DNA of 64,000 bases from Buchnera aphidicola (Aphis helianthi) (GCF_005083845.1 NZ_CP034894.1:124001-188000), one strand, 5' to 3'; counted from the stretch's first letter, positions 1 to 8,784 are shown. Notes: generated by a model from the sequence alone, not told the origin. Made by a program: numbers and translations.

Positions 1-1160
1 GATTTGATCCTACTGAAGATAGTTTACATGTAGGTCATCTTTTACCTTTAATTACTCTTAAAAGATTTCAAATGAAAGGTCATACACCTATTGTTTTAAT
101 TGGAGGAGCTACAAGTCTTATTGGTGATCCTAGTTTTAAAGAAAAAGAACGTGTATTAAATTTTGATAATAAAATTGATGTATGGACAAATAAAATAAGT
201 AAACAAATATCTTATTTTTTAGATTTTAATTGCGCATCAAATAAAGCAGTTATATTAAATAATAAAACATGGTTTGAAAAAATTAACATCTTGTCATTTT
301 TACGTGATATTGGTAAACATTTTTCAGTTAATACTATGATTAATAGAGAAGCAGTAAAACAACGTATCAAAAGATTAGATCAAGGTATTTCTTTCACAGA
401 ATTTTCATATAATTTATTACAAGCATATGATTTTTTTATATTAAATAAAAAAAAACAAGTATCCCTGCAAATAGGAGGTTCAGATCAATGGGGCAATATT
501 TCAGCAGGTATGCACTTAATAAATCGAATTTCTAAAAAAGAAGTTTATGGTTTAACACTGCCTTTATTAATACAATCTAATGGTGTTAAATTTGGAAAAA
601 CAGAATCTGGAACTATTTGGTTAGACGCTAAAAAAACAACTCCGTATAAATTTTATCAGTTTTGGAAAAACATAGAAGATTCTAATGTTTATAATTTTTT
701 AAGATTATTTACCTTTTTAGACTGTAATGAAATTAATCAAAGAGAAATCAATAAATATAAAAATAATCAAATTATTAATGATAAATCTTATTTATCTAAG
801 TATATGACTCATTTAGTGCATGGTGAAGAAAATTTACTAGCTGCTGAAAGAATTACAAATATTCTTTTTCTAAAAAATATTAATGAGATAAAAAAATCTG
901 ATTTACAGCAATTAAAAAAAGATGGAATACCTTCTATCGAAGTATATCAAATAAAAGATTTACAGGATGCATTAGTACTATGCTCGTTAGCAGATTCTCG
1001 AACACAAGCAAAAAACATGATAATATCTAATTCTATATCTATTAATACCAATAAAATTACAAATAAAAATCATGTTTTTCATAATAATGAAAAATTATTT
1101 GATCAATTTACTTTACTTTCAAGAGGTAAAAAAAATCATTGTCTTATATATTGGAAGTAA
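1..1160 (+). CDS. tyrS: Tyrosyl-tRNA synthetase, 5' end outside window
   Basis: Class I synthetase that charges tRNA-Tyr in the cytoplasm. The gene is cut by the left edge: the frame beginning at base 3 is open from the start, and by comparison with the E. coli protein about 39 N-terminal residues are missing; 385 residues remain. The HIGH-like signature reads HVGH at nt 27-38 and the KMSKS-equivalent loop reads KFGKT at nt 589-603. The tyrosine-pocket motif QIGGSDQWGN is intact. The last ~60 residues form the S4-like tRNA-binding domain and end in a conserved CLIYWK tail. The ATG at 72 is internal and is not the start. It converges on sufA with 30 bp between them. Identification is secure. 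Confidence 0.97.
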   Translation, partial: FDPTEDSLHVGHLLPLITLKRFQMKGHTPIVLIGGATSLIGDPSFKEKERVLNFDNKIDVWTNKISKQISYFLDFNCASNKAVILNNKTWFEKINILSFLRDIGKHFSVNTMINREAVKQRIKRLDQGISFTEFSYNLLQAYDFFILNKKKQVSLQIGGSDQWGNISAGMHLINRISKKEVYGLTLPLLIQSNGVKFGKTESGTIWLDAKKTTPYKFYQFWKNIEDSNVYNFLRLFTFLDCNEINQREINKYKNNQIINDKSYLSKYMTHLVHGEENLLAAERITNILFLKNINEIKKSDLQQLKKDGIPSIEVYQIKDLQDALVLCSLADSRTQAKNMIISNSISINTNKITNKNHVFHNNEKLFDQFTLLSRGKKNHCLIYWK

Positions 1161-1190
1161 ATTATATATTACAACATATTAATTTAATCA

Positions 1191-1574
1191 TTAATTGATT
1201 GAAAAACTCTCCCCACAACCACAAAATTTTTCTAATTTAGGATTATAAAATTTAAATGTTTTATTAATATTATTTTTGATAAAATCAATTTTAATACCAT
1301 CTAAAAATGGTATATCTTTTTTAGAAATTTGTATTAAAATAGTTCCATAAAAAAAAATTATATCATCTTCCTTTTGTGACATTTCTTTATTAATTAATTC
1401 CATAATATATCGAAAACCTGCACATCCAGATTTTTTTATACTCAGTTTTATACCTTTATTTGCTATATCTAGATTAATTAAAAATAGTATTTGTTTTATA
1501 GCACTTTCAGTAATTTTGATTCCTTTCCATTTATATTTATTTAATAAATAAGTATTTTCTTGTTTTTTTTTCAT
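1191..1574 (-). CDS. sufA: A-type iron-sulfur carrier protein SufA
   Basis: A-type scaffold/carrier that receives Fe-S clusters and passes them to apo-enzymes. It has 127 residues against about 122 in E. coli SufA. The three conserved cysteines are visible in SGCAGF (about residue 51) and in CGCGESF near the C-terminus. Residues just before the last motif (TFKFYNPKLEKF) match SufA better than IscA or ErpA. The start at 1574 gives a lysine-rich leader, and a slightly later start cannot be excluded. It stands alone: none of sufBCDSE follows, because the downstream neighbour is tyrS on the other strand. It must therefore serve another assembly system, probably Isc, which is inference. Its clients may include NuoB, NuoE, NuoF, NuoG, NuoI and IspH encoded in this window. 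Confidence 0.9.
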   Translation of the reverse strand: MKKKQENTYLLNKYKWKGIKITESAIKQILFLINLDIANKGIKLSIKKSGCAGFRYIMELINKEMSQKEDDIIFFYGTILIQISKKDIPFLDGIKIDFIKNNINKTFKFYNPKLEKFCGCGESFSIN

Positions 1575-1784
1575 TTTTTTCTTTATTACCTTTGATAATA
1601 AGAATATTCTTTAAATAATAATTAATTTTATGTTTATATATCTTTTAGTGTAAAGTTCAGTTTTTTCTTTCATTGTTTGTAAAAATTTGATGTTATAATT
1701 TTTTAATAATAGAATTTTTAATTATTTTTTATTTGTCATCTGTAATGTAAAGATGTTTATAAAATATTGAGGTGAAACAATTAT

Positions 1785-2879
1785 ATGCAAAATCCAAAAG
1801 AAAAAGTGGATTTATCGCAGTTTATTTTATCATTAATATTTATTATTGCTATAAGCATTACAAGTTTTTTAACAATAAAACCGTTTATATTAGGATTTTT
1901 ATGGGCTAGTACAATTGTTATTGCAACTTGGCCTATTATGTTAAAGATACAAAAATTTTTAGGAGGTAGACGTTTTATTGCTGTTTTTACTATGATTGTT
2001 ATTTTATTATTATTATTTATTATTCCTATAGTACTTTTAGTCAATAGTTTAATTGCAACAAGTATTCCTTTTTTTCATTGGTTTAGTTCTAATACCTTAG
2101 ATTTTCCAGAATTAATTTGGCTTCGAGATATACCACTTATTGGAAAAAAAATTTTTATTAGCTATCAAGAATTATTAGATAGTGATGGAGCCGAATTAAT
2201 TAAAGAAGTTAGACCTTATATGGGTCGTACTACAGAATTTTTTATAATTCAAGCTAAAAAGTGTGGATTATTTATAATACACTTAGTTGTAATGTTGTTA
2301 TTTAGTATTTTACTTTATTGGAATGGTGAAAAAATTAGTAATTTAATTCATCAATTTGCATTTCGTATTAATTCTAAAAATGGAGATGCTATTGTTTTAC
2401 TTGCAGTTCAAGCTATTAGATCTGTTGCATTGGGAGTTGTAGTAACAGCTTTAATCCAGGTTTTTTTATCTGGAATAGGTTTATTAATTTCAGGTATTCC
2501 ATATTGGACTTTATTAATGATTTTAATTGTTTTCTCTTGTTTAATACAATTAGGTCCATTGCCGATTTTAATACCATCTATTATATGGTTTTATTGGAAT
2601 AGTAATACTACATGGGGTACATTATTGTTAATTTGGAGTTTTTTTGTATTCATATTAGATAATATACTTCGTACTTTTTTTATACGAATGGGATCTGATT
2701 TGCCAACTTTTTTAATTTTTTTAGGTGTTATAGGTGGTTTTTTAACTTTTGGAATGATTGGTTTATTTGTTGGACCAGTAGTATTAGTAATATTATATAG
2801 ATTAATAATATCTTGGATACATGGTATTTCTATCAATTCATTGTTAAATAATACAAATATAAAATCAAAAATTAATTAA
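1785..2879 (+). CDS. ydiK: AI-2E/PerM-family membrane transporter YdiK
   Basis: Inner-membrane protein of the AI-2E/PerM (UPF0118) family. It has 364 residues against about 370 in E. coli YdiK. There are two hydrophobic hairpins near the N-terminus (about residues 12-40 and 60-85), a soluble middle part (about 95-150), and a C-terminal membrane block with the family-typical glycine-rich segments GVIGGFLTFGMIGLFVGPVV. An SD-like GAGGTG lies 9-11 bases before ATG 1785. In E. coli ydiK also lies near sufA, so the pair is a remnant of that region. The transported substrate is not established for YdiK and I do not assign one. Confidence 0.88.
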   Translation: MQNPKEKVDLSQFILSLIFIIAISITSFLTIKPFILGFLWASTIVIATWPIMLKIQKFLGGRRFIAVFTMIVILLLLFIIPIVLLVNSLIATSIPFFHWFSSNTLDFPELIWLRDIPLIGKKIFISYQELLDSDGAELIKEVRPYMGRTTEFFIIQAKKCGLFIIHLVVMLLFSILLYWNGEKISNLIHQFAFRINSKNGDAIVLLAVQAIRSVALGVVVTALIQVFLSGIGLLISGIPYWTLLMILIVFSCLIQLGPLPILIPSIIWFYWNSNTTWGTLLLIWSFFVFILDNILRTFFIRMGSDLPTFLIFLGVIGGFLTFGMIGLFVGPVVLVILYRLIISWIHGISINSLLNNTNIKSKIN

Positions 2880-3275
2880 TATTATATTAAATTAATAGTA
2901 TTATAATTTTTAAACTTTGAATTATAAAATATATTAGTTTATATAATATAAAGATAGAATAAGTACTTTTAAAATATAAATAAAAGATTATGATATGATA
3001 AAAAATAATTTAATTATCTTTAATATTTACTGAACAGAATATTGATAATCTTGTATAATTATATTATTTTTAGAATGTTATCTTCATTTTCTTTCCTATT
3101 TTAAGCTTTTTTTATTATATTTAAAGTATACTATTATACTTATTTCATCTAATATTATAATGTTTTTTTTATATTTAAAATATATTAGAGATAAGTTTTT
3201 GATTAATTAGTTTATCGTGATTTTTATCACATTTTGATATTCTTTTTAGGATAAAAAATTCGTTTAGAGAATAAA
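2880..3275. other. 396-bp non-coding spacer between ydiK and aroH
   Basis: No open frame of useful length on either strand and no RNA gene is visible. The DNA is almost entirely A/T. A small inverted repeat (AAGTATA, 4-base loop, TATACTT) lies at 3124-3141. In E. coli, ppsA, ppsR and other genes lie between ydiK and aroH, so this is best read as an eroded remnant that now carries the aroH promoter and leader. No trp-operator palindrome is visible here. Confidence 0.6.
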
Positions 3276-4322
3276 ATGAAAAAAACAGATGAACTACGTA
3301 CAATACGAATTGATCCATTAATAACTCCTTCTGAATTAGCAAAAAAATATGCTATTACTTCAGATATTATGGATAATGTTATTATAACAAGACAAAATAT
3401 TGCTCGAATTATGACCGGTGAAGATTTACGTTTACTTGTTGTCATAGGTCCATGTTCTGTTCATGATCCTATAGCTGCAGTTGAATATGCTCATCGATTA
3501 TATGAATTACGTAAACAATATCAAGATCGTCTTGAAATTATAATGCGTACATATTTTGAAAAACCAAGAACAGTAGTAGGTTGGAAAGGATTGATTTCAG
3601 ATCCAGACTTAGATGGTAGTTTTCGAGTAAATCATGGTCTTTCTGTTGCTCGAAAATTATTATTAGATATAAATACATTGGGAATGCCTGCCGCAACAGA
3701 ATTTTTAGATATAGTAGTAGGTCAATTTATTGCAGATTTAATTAGTTGGGGAGCTATTGGAGCAAGAACTACTGAAAGTCAAATTCATAGAGAAATGGCT
3801 TCTGCGCTTTCATGTCCAGTAGGTTTTAAAAATGGAACTGATGGAAATATACGTATCGCCATTGATGCTATAAGAGCTGCACAAGCTCGTCATTTGTTTT
3901 TTGCGCCAAATAAAAACGGACAAATGACTGTTAATCATACTAGTGGAAATCCATATGGACATATTATTATGAGAGGTGGTCGAACTCCTAATTATCACGC
4001 TAAAGACATTGATTTGGCAATAAAAAGTTTACGTGAATTTAATCTAATAGAACATTTAATGATTGATTTTAGTCATGGTAATTGTTTAAAAGAACATATT
4101 CGTCAAAAAAATGTTGCTACATCTGTTTCAAGTCAAATTGCTTCAGGATCAAAAAATATATTTGGTGTCATGATTGAAAGTTTCTTGGAAGAAGGTTTTC
4201 AAAAAGTATCAAAAGATCAACCATTAATATATGGGAAATCAATTACTGATGCGTGTTTAAATTGGAAAGATAGTGTTTTACTTATTAAACAATTGGCAGA
4301 TGCAGTAGATACTCGTTTTTAG
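3276..4322 (+). CDS. aroH: 3-deoxy-7-phosphoheptulonate (DAHP) synthase, Trp-type
   Basis: First enzyme of the shikimate pathway: phosphoenolpyruvate plus erythrose 4-phosphate give DAHP. It has 348 residues, exactly the length of E. coli AroH, and matches that isozyme closely (start KTDELRTIRI, end ADAVDTRF). Active-site blocks are intact: GPCSVHD (residues 58-64), EKPRTVVGWKG (95-105), GARTTESQ (162-169), GFKNGTDG and DFSHGN. The positions where E. coli AroH mutations abolish tryptophan inhibition (as I recall V147, G149 and A177) hold V, G and A here, so end-product inhibition is probably kept. It is transcribed alone and followed by a strong hairpin at 4328. It fits the symbiont's role of supplying aromatic amino acids. 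Confidence 0.97.
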   Translation: MKKTDELRTIRIDPLITPSELAKKYAITSDIMDNVIITRQNIARIMTGEDLRLLVVIGPCSVHDPIAAVEYAHRLYELRKQYQDRLEIIMRTYFEKPRTVVGWKGLISDPDLDGSFRVNHGLSVARKLLLDINTLGMPAATEFLDIVVGQFIADLISWGAIGARTTESQIHREMASALSCPVGFKNGTDGNIRIAIDAIRAAQARHLFFAPNKNGQMTVNHTSGNPYGHIIMRGGRTPNYHAKDIDLAIKSLREFNLIEHLMIDFSHGNCLKEHIRQKNVATSVSSQIASGSKNIFGVMIESFLEEGFQKVSKDQPLIYGKSITDACLNWKDSVLLIKQLADAVDTRF

Positions 4323-4327
4323 CTTAT

Positions 4328-4353
4328 ATGCTAGTCAAAGTTTTGACTAGCAT
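4328..4353 (+). terminator. Rho-independent terminator of aroH
   Basis: Perfect inverted repeat ATGCTAGTCAAA / TTTGACTAGCAT (12 bp, two central bases) starting 6 bases after the aroH stop, followed by a T-rich stretch (GTCTTTATTT). It is one of the few stems with G/C content in the intergenic DNA here. It ends the aroH unit before thrS. Confidence 0.75.
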
Positions 4354-4442
4354 GTCTTTATTTGATGAAATAAATTCAATTTTATAAAATTAAAATTTTT
4401 ATAAATTATTAACAAATATTTTTAAATAAAAGGTATATCAGA

Positions 4443-6371
4443 ATGCCTGTAATACAATTTTGTGATGGAAGTAAAGAAATTTACAAGCATTCTATTTCAT
4501 TACAAGAAATTTTAAAATGTAAAAATATTAATATAAATCAATCTCTTATCGCTATTTCTGTTAACGGTGATTTTGCAAATTTAAATACTGTAATTACAGA
4601 AGACGCTTCTATATCGTTTATTAATAAAAAAGATCTTTATGCATTAAATATTATTAGATGTTCATGTATACAACTTTTAAATTATTCAATTAAAACAATA
4701 TGGCCATTATGTAAAATCGTAGAAAGTAAAATTACAAGCAATGGTTTTTATTGTGATATAGATATAAAAAATAGAATTTTAGAAAAAGATCTTGTTTTAA
4801 TAGAAAAAAAAATGAAAACTTTTTTACATAAAAAATATGATATTTTAAATAAAAAAGTTTCTTTTAATCAAGCGTTAAAAGAATTTGAAGAAAGGTTAGA
4901 GACATATAAAATTAATTTTATAAAAACCAATTTTTTAAAAAATGATATAATCTCTTTATATTATCATGAAAATTATATAGATTTTGATATTGGTATGCAG
5001 ACTTTTAATATAAAATTTTGTAAACATTTTAAATTGCAGAAAATTGGAGGTGTATACTGGAAAGGTGATAATCAAAATCAAATGTTGCAGCGCATTTATG
5101 GTACTGCTTGGTTGAACAAAGAAGAATTAGATAAACATTTAATTTATATTAGTGAAGTAGTAAAAAGAGATCATAGAAAAATTAATAAATATTTAAAATT
5201 ATATCATATGCAAGATGAATCTCCTGGTATGGTTTTCTGGCATAATAATGGTTGGATTATCTTTAATGAACTAGAAAATTTTGTTCGAGAAAAATTAAAA
5301 GAATATAAATATAAAGAAGTAAAGACGCCGTTATTAATAGATAAATCAATATGGGGAAAAAGCGGTCATTGGGATAATTACAAGGATGCTATTTTTACTA
5401 CTTCATCAGAAAATAGAGAATATTGTATTAAACCTATGAATTGTCCTGGGCATGTTCAAATTTTTAATATTGGATTAAAATCTTATCGAGATTTACCTAT
5501 TCGTATGGCGGAATTCGGAAGTTGTCATAGAAATGAATTTTCAGGAGCTTTGCATGGTCTTATGAGAGTTCGAAATTTTACTCAAGATGATGCTCATATA
5601 TTTTGTACTCACGAACAAATACATTCTGAAATAAATAATTGCATTAAAATGATATATGATTTATATGGTATATTTAATTTTAAGAAAATTATAGTAAAAT
5701 TTTCTACTCGACCAAAAAAACGTATTGGTAATGATGTAATTTGGGATAAAGCAGAAAAAGATTTATCTGATTCCTTAAAAGAAAATAATTTAGAATTTGA
5801 ATATCAATTAGGAGAAGGTGCTTTTTACGGTCCTAAAATTGAATTTATTTTACAAGATTCTTTAGATCGACATTGGCAATGTGGAACAATTCAGTTAGAC
5901 TTTTATTTACCAATTCGTTTAAATGCATTTTATATTAATGAACATAACGAAAAAAGTACTCCTATAATAATTCATCGAGCTATATTAGGTTCGATTGAAC
6001 GTTTTATTGGGATATTAATAGAAGAATGTTCTGGTAAATTACCTACATGGTTAGCTCCAATACAAGTTGTAATAATTAGTATTAAAAATATTCATTCAAT
6101 TTATGTGAATAAAATAGTTAAAAAATTTAACCTTTTAAATATTCGTGTCGAATCAGATTTAAGAAATGAAAAAATAGGTCTTAAAATTCGAGAACATACT
6201 TTACGTCGAATTCCATATATATTAATTTGTGGTGAAAAAGAAATTCAATCTAATAAAGTTTCCGTTAGAAGTAGGAATGGAAATAATTTTGGAATTGTAG
6301 ATATTGATTTATTTATTAAAAAACTACAAAAAGAAATATTTACTCGTAGTTTTTTTCAAATGGAGGATTAA
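4443..6371 (+). CDS. thrS: Threonyl-tRNA synthetase with degenerate editing site
   Basis: Class II synthetase that charges tRNA-Thr. It has 642 residues, the same as E. coli ThrRS, so numbering matches. Domains: TGS-like N1 (1-62), N2 editing domain (about 63-224), catalytic core (about 242-535), anticodon-binding domain (to the end). The catalytic zinc ligands are kept (Cys in MNCPGH, His in DDAHIFC, His in IIHRAILGS). The editing site is not. E. coli H73, H77, C182 and H186 are replaced by C73, Q77, D182 and Q186, so hydrolysis of Ser-tRNA-Thr is probably lost. It heads the thrS-infC-rpmI-rplT block, and only 3 bp separate it from the infC start codon. Confidence 0.97.
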   Translation: MPVIQFCDGSKEIYKHSISLQEILKCKNININQSLIAISVNGDFANLNTVITEDASISFINKKDLYALNIIRCSCIQLLNYSIKTIWPLCKIVESKITSNGFYCDIDIKNRILEKDLVLIEKKMKTFLHKKYDILNKKVSFNQALKEFEERLETYKINFIKTNFLKNDIISLYYHENYIDFDIGMQTFNIKFCKHFKLQKIGGVYWKGDNQNQMLQRIYGTAWLNKEELDKHLIYISEVVKRDHRKINKYLKLYHMQDESPGMVFWHNNGWIIFNELENFVREKLKEYKYKEVKTPLLIDKSIWGKSGHWDNYKDAIFTTSSENREYCIKPMNCPGHVQIFNIGLKSYRDLPIRMAEFGSCHRNEFSGALHGLMRVRNFTQDDAHIFCTHEQIHSEINNCIKMIYDLYGIFNFKKIIVKFSTRPKKRIGNDVIWDKAEKDLSDSLKENNLEFEYQLGEGAFYGPKIEFILQDSLDRHWQCGTIQLDFYLPIRLNAFYINEHNEKSTPIIIHRAILGSIERFIGILIEECSGKLPTWLAPIQVVIISIKNIHSIYVNKIVKKFNLLNIRVESDLRNEKIGLKIREHTLRRIPYILICGEKEIQSNKVSVRSRNGNNFGIVDIDLFIKKLQKEIFTRSFFQMED

Positions 6372-6374
6372 GGT

Positions 6375-6914
6375 ATTAAAGTCGGAAAAAGAACTCAATT
6401 AACAAGGCCAAATCGTATTAATAACGAAATTCGTTCAGTTAAAGTTCGTCTTACAGATGTTAAAGGCGATCAAATGGGCATAGTTACTTTACGTGAAGCT
6501 TTAGAAAAATCTGAATCGTTAGGATTAGATTTAGTAGAAATCAGCCCTAATGCAGAGCCTCCAGTTTGTCGTATTATGGACTATGGAAAATTTCTTTATG
6601 AAAAAAGTAAATCTTCTAAAGAACAGAAAAAAAAACAAAAAGTCATTCAAGTAAAAGAAATTAAATTTCGTCCTGGAACTGATGAAGGAGATTACCAAGT
6701 TAAACTGCGTAATTTAATTCGTTTTTTAGAAGATGGTGATAAAGTTAAAATTACTTTACGATTTAGAGGTCGTGAAATGGCTCATCAAAAAATAGGTGTA
6801 AATGTATTAAATAGAGTTAAAAATGATTTAATTGAACTAGCTACTATTGAATCATTTCCATCTAAAATTGAAGGTCGTCAAATGATTATGATATTAGCAC
6901 CAAAGAAAAAATAG
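6375..6914 (+). CDS. infC: Translation initiation factor IF-3 (ATT start)
   Basis: IF-3 binds the 30S subunit, blocks 50S joining and checks the start codon. The first ATG in frame (6474) would remove the first 33 residues. The homologous N-terminus reads upstream to ATT at 6375, preceded by GGAGGATTAAGGT, just as in E. coli where infC begins with AUU. From there the protein has 179 residues (E. coli 180) and begins [16 protein letters not shown]. Highly conserved blocks are [16 protein letters not shown], the lysine-rich linker [11 protein letters not shown], and the C-terminal domain ending [10 protein letters not shown]. The AUU start lets IF-3 repress its own translation in E. coli, and the retained codon suggests the same control here. 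Confidence 0.97.
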   Translation: MKVGKRTQLTRPNRINNEIRSVKVRLTDVKGDQMGIVTLREALEKSESLGLDLVEISPNAEPPVCRIMDYGKFLYEKSKSSKEQKKKQKVIQVKEIKFRPGTDEGDYQVKLRNLIRFLEDGDKVKITLRFRGREMAHQKIGVNVLNRVKNDLIELATIESFPSKIEGRQMIMILAPKKK

Positions 6915-6983
6915 CAATTTTTGACTAAACGTGTTCAAAAATAAATATATAATTAATTTTTTATAATTTAAAAGAAACATTGT

Positions 6984-7181
6984 ATGCCAAAAATTAAAAC
7001 TTTAAAAAGTGCAGCAAAACGTTTTAAAAAAACTGCATCTGGTAAATTTAAACGTAAACAAGCAAATTTACGTCATATTTTAACAAAAAAAACAACAAGT
7101 AAAAAACGTCATCTTCGTCCTAAGATTTTAGTATCAAAAGGAGATATAGACAAAGTGAAGTCATTTTTACCTTATATATAA
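6984..7181 (+). CDS. rpmI: 50S ribosomal protein L35
   Basis: Small basic protein of the large subunit. It has 65 residues, identical in length to E. coli L35, and the typical start [20 protein letters not shown]. It lies between infC (69 bp upstream) and rplT (42 bp downstream), the usual infC-rpmI-rplT order. In E. coli, L20 represses this mRNA by binding a folded leader. I cannot confirm such a fold in the short AT-rich leader here. Confidence 0.97.
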   Translation: MPKIKTLKSAAKRFKKTASGKFKRKQANLRHILTKKTTSKKRHLRPKILVSKGDIDKVKSFLPYI

Positions 7182-7223
7182 AATTTATTTTTACTAACAT
7201 TGTGTGAACAGGAGAGCATATCA

Positions 7224-7583
7224 ATGGCTCGTGTGAAACGTGGTGTGACTGCTCATGCTCGTCATAAAAAAGTTTTAAAACAAGCAAAAGGTTATTATGG
7301 AGCTCGTTCCCGTATTTATAGAGTAGCATGTCAAGCAGTAATAAAAGCTGGTCAATACGCTTATCGTGATAGACGTCAAAGAAAAAGACAATTTCGTAAA
7401 TTATGGATTACAAGAATCAATGCTGCAGTTCGTCAAAGTCAAATTTCTTATAGCAAGTTTATATATGGATTAAAAAAAGCTTCTATTAATATTGATCGTA
7501 AAATATTATCTGATATTGCAATATTTGATAAATCTACATTTAATATTTTAGTACAAAAATCAAAAGAAGCTTTACTTGTATAA
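7224..7583 (+). CDS. rplT: 50S ribosomal protein L20
   Basis: L20 is an early-assembly 23S rRNA-binding protein of the large subunit. The chosen start is ATG 7224, preceded by AACAGGAGAGCAT, which carries a good SD. It gives 119 residues (E. coli 118) beginning [16 protein letters not shown] longer reading from 7200 uses a non-ATG start and adds residues not found in the family. The block [14 protein letters not shown] and the basic long N-terminal helix are clear. It is the last gene before the terminator at 7608 and the pheS leader. Confidence 0.97.
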   Translation: MARVKRGVTAHARHKKVLKQAKGYYGARSRIYRVACQAVIKAGQYAYRDRRQRKRQFRKLWITRINAAVRQSQISYSKFIYGLKKASINIDRKILSDIAIFDKSTFNILVQKSKEALLV

Positions 7584-7607
7584 TAAATTATTTTTTATAA
7601 ACCAAGA

Positions 7608-7627
7608 AGGGGAAATTCATCTCCCCT
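7608..7627 (+). terminator. Hairpin after rplT
   Basis: Inverted repeat AGGGGA / TCCCCT with an 8-base loop, 24 bp after the rplT stop. Four G-C pairs in a row are exceptional in this intergenic DNA, which argues for selection. It is followed by CTATTTAAATAATAG, not a clean T run, so termination may be partial, or it may be a 3'-end stabiliser. Confidence 0.55.
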
Positions 7628-7711
7628 CTATTTAAATAATAGTTAAATTTTTATTTTAGATAAAATTATTAATGTATTTATATTTTTATATATTTAAAAA
7701 TTCAATAAAAC

Positions 7712-7735
7712 AAGCTTCCTTTATGGAAGCTTTTT
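7712..7735 (+). terminator. Attenuator-like hairpin upstream of pheS
   Basis: Stem AAGCTTCC / GGAAGCTT (8 bp, 5-base loop TTTAT) followed by TTT and more A/T, 51 bp before the pheS start. In E. coli the pheST operon has a leader peptide (pheM) and an attenuator at this place. A 21-codon ATG frame (7672-7737) with an aromatic stretch beginning YLYFYIF runs into the hairpin. It lacks an SD and overlaps the stem, unlike pheM, so a working leader peptide is doubtful. The hairpin itself is well supported. Confidence 0.6.
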
Positions 7736-7785
7736 AATATTTTAATAATATAAGTTTTAATAAAAACATAGAGAAAGAGTTAATA

Positions 7786-8775
7786 ATGTTAATGTTAGAA
7801 AAATTATGGAATGTTATTAAAAATGAAATTAATAGTTCTCATAGTATAGAGATATTAGATGGAATAAAAATTAAATACTTAGGAAAAAATGGAATTTTTA
7901 ATAATTATATAAAAAAAATAAAAAATTTTTCTTTTGAAGAAAAAAAAAAATACAGTATTATTCTTAATACAATTAAAAAAAAAACAATATCTAAAATTCA
8001 TATAAAAAAAAATGAATTAAATAAATTAATTTTTGAAAAACGTATTCAAAAAGAAAAAATTGATATATCTTTACCAGGTCGTTATATTAAAAACGGTTCT
8101 ATTCATCCTATAAATTATAGTATTAGTTGTATACAACATTTTTTTTATAAATTAGGATTTGAATCAATTAATGGTTTTGAAATAGAAGATGAATATCATA
8201 ATTTTGATGCATTAAACATACCTAAAAATCATCCTGCACGTGATAATCATGATACCTTTTGGCTAGATAAAAATAGATTGTTAAGAACTCAAACTTCTAC
8301 TATGCAGATTCGTATGATGAAATCAGAGAAACCTCCAATGCGATTTATTTTTCCTGGAAAGGTTTATCGAAACGATTATGATTCTACTCACACACCTATG
8401 TTTCATCAAGTAGAAGGTTTAATAGTTGAAAAAAATATTAATTTTTCTAATTTAAAATGGATTATATATAATTTTATATATAATTTTTTTAATAAAAAAA
8501 TACCTCTAAGATTTCGTCCTTCCTATTTTCCCTTTACTACTCCTTCAGCCGAAGTTGATGTTATGACGGATTCTAAAAAATGGTTAGAAATTTTAGGTTG
8601 TGGAATGGTTCATCCATCGGTTCTAAAAAACGTTAATATTAATCCAGAGATTTATTCTGCTTGTGCATTTGGATTGGGAGTAGAGCGAATGACCATGTTA
8701 CGTTATGGAATTTCTGATATTCGATCTTTTTTTGAGAATGACTTCAGATTTATAAAACAATTTAAATATATTTAG
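7786..8775 (+). CDS. pheS: Phenylalanyl-tRNA synthetase alpha subunit
   Basis: Catalytic subunit of the alpha2-beta2 PheRS. It has 329 residues (E. coli 327). An N-terminal coiled-coil tRNA-binding arm (about 1-85) is followed by the class II core with VYRNDYDSTHTPMFHQ (motif 2), FPFTTPSAEVDV and GLGVERMTMLRYG (motif 3). The Phe pocket region ACAFGLG resembles the E. coli GFAFGMG. An A11 run (7940-7950) lies inside the coiled-coil region and is in frame in the genome, a spot prone to polymerase slippage. pheT follows after 9 bp. Confidence 0.97.
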   Translation: MLMLEKLWNVIKNEINSSHSIEILDGIKIKYLGKNGIFNNYIKKIKNFSFEEKKKYSIILNTIKKKTISKIHIKKNELNKLIFEKRIQKEKIDISLPGRYIKNGSIHPINYSISCIQHFFYKLGFESINGFEIEDEYHNFDALNIPKNHPARDNHDTFWLDKNRLLRTQTSTMQIRMMKSEKPPMRFIFPGKVYRNDYDSTHTPMFHQVEGLIVEKNINFSNLKWIIYNFIYNFFNKKIPLRFRPSYFPFTTPSAEVDVMTDSKKWLEILGCGMVHPSVLKNVNINPEIYSACAFGLGVERMTMLRYGISDIRSFFENDFRFIKQFKYI

Positions 8776-8784
8776 TGAGATAAA

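Noticed and set aside
1781..2044. Opposite-strand reading frame within ydiK, and many similar ones (for example 2591-2836, 26242-26493, 32789-33181, 36576-36827)
   Set aside because: They lie antisense to well conserved genes, have low-complexity A/T-driven sequence, no SD and no family resemblance.
4328..4353. CTAGTCAAA-TTTGACTAG palindrome looked like a trp operator
   Set aside because: It lies after the aroH stop, not before the gene, and is followed by a T-rich stretch. A terminator explains it better.
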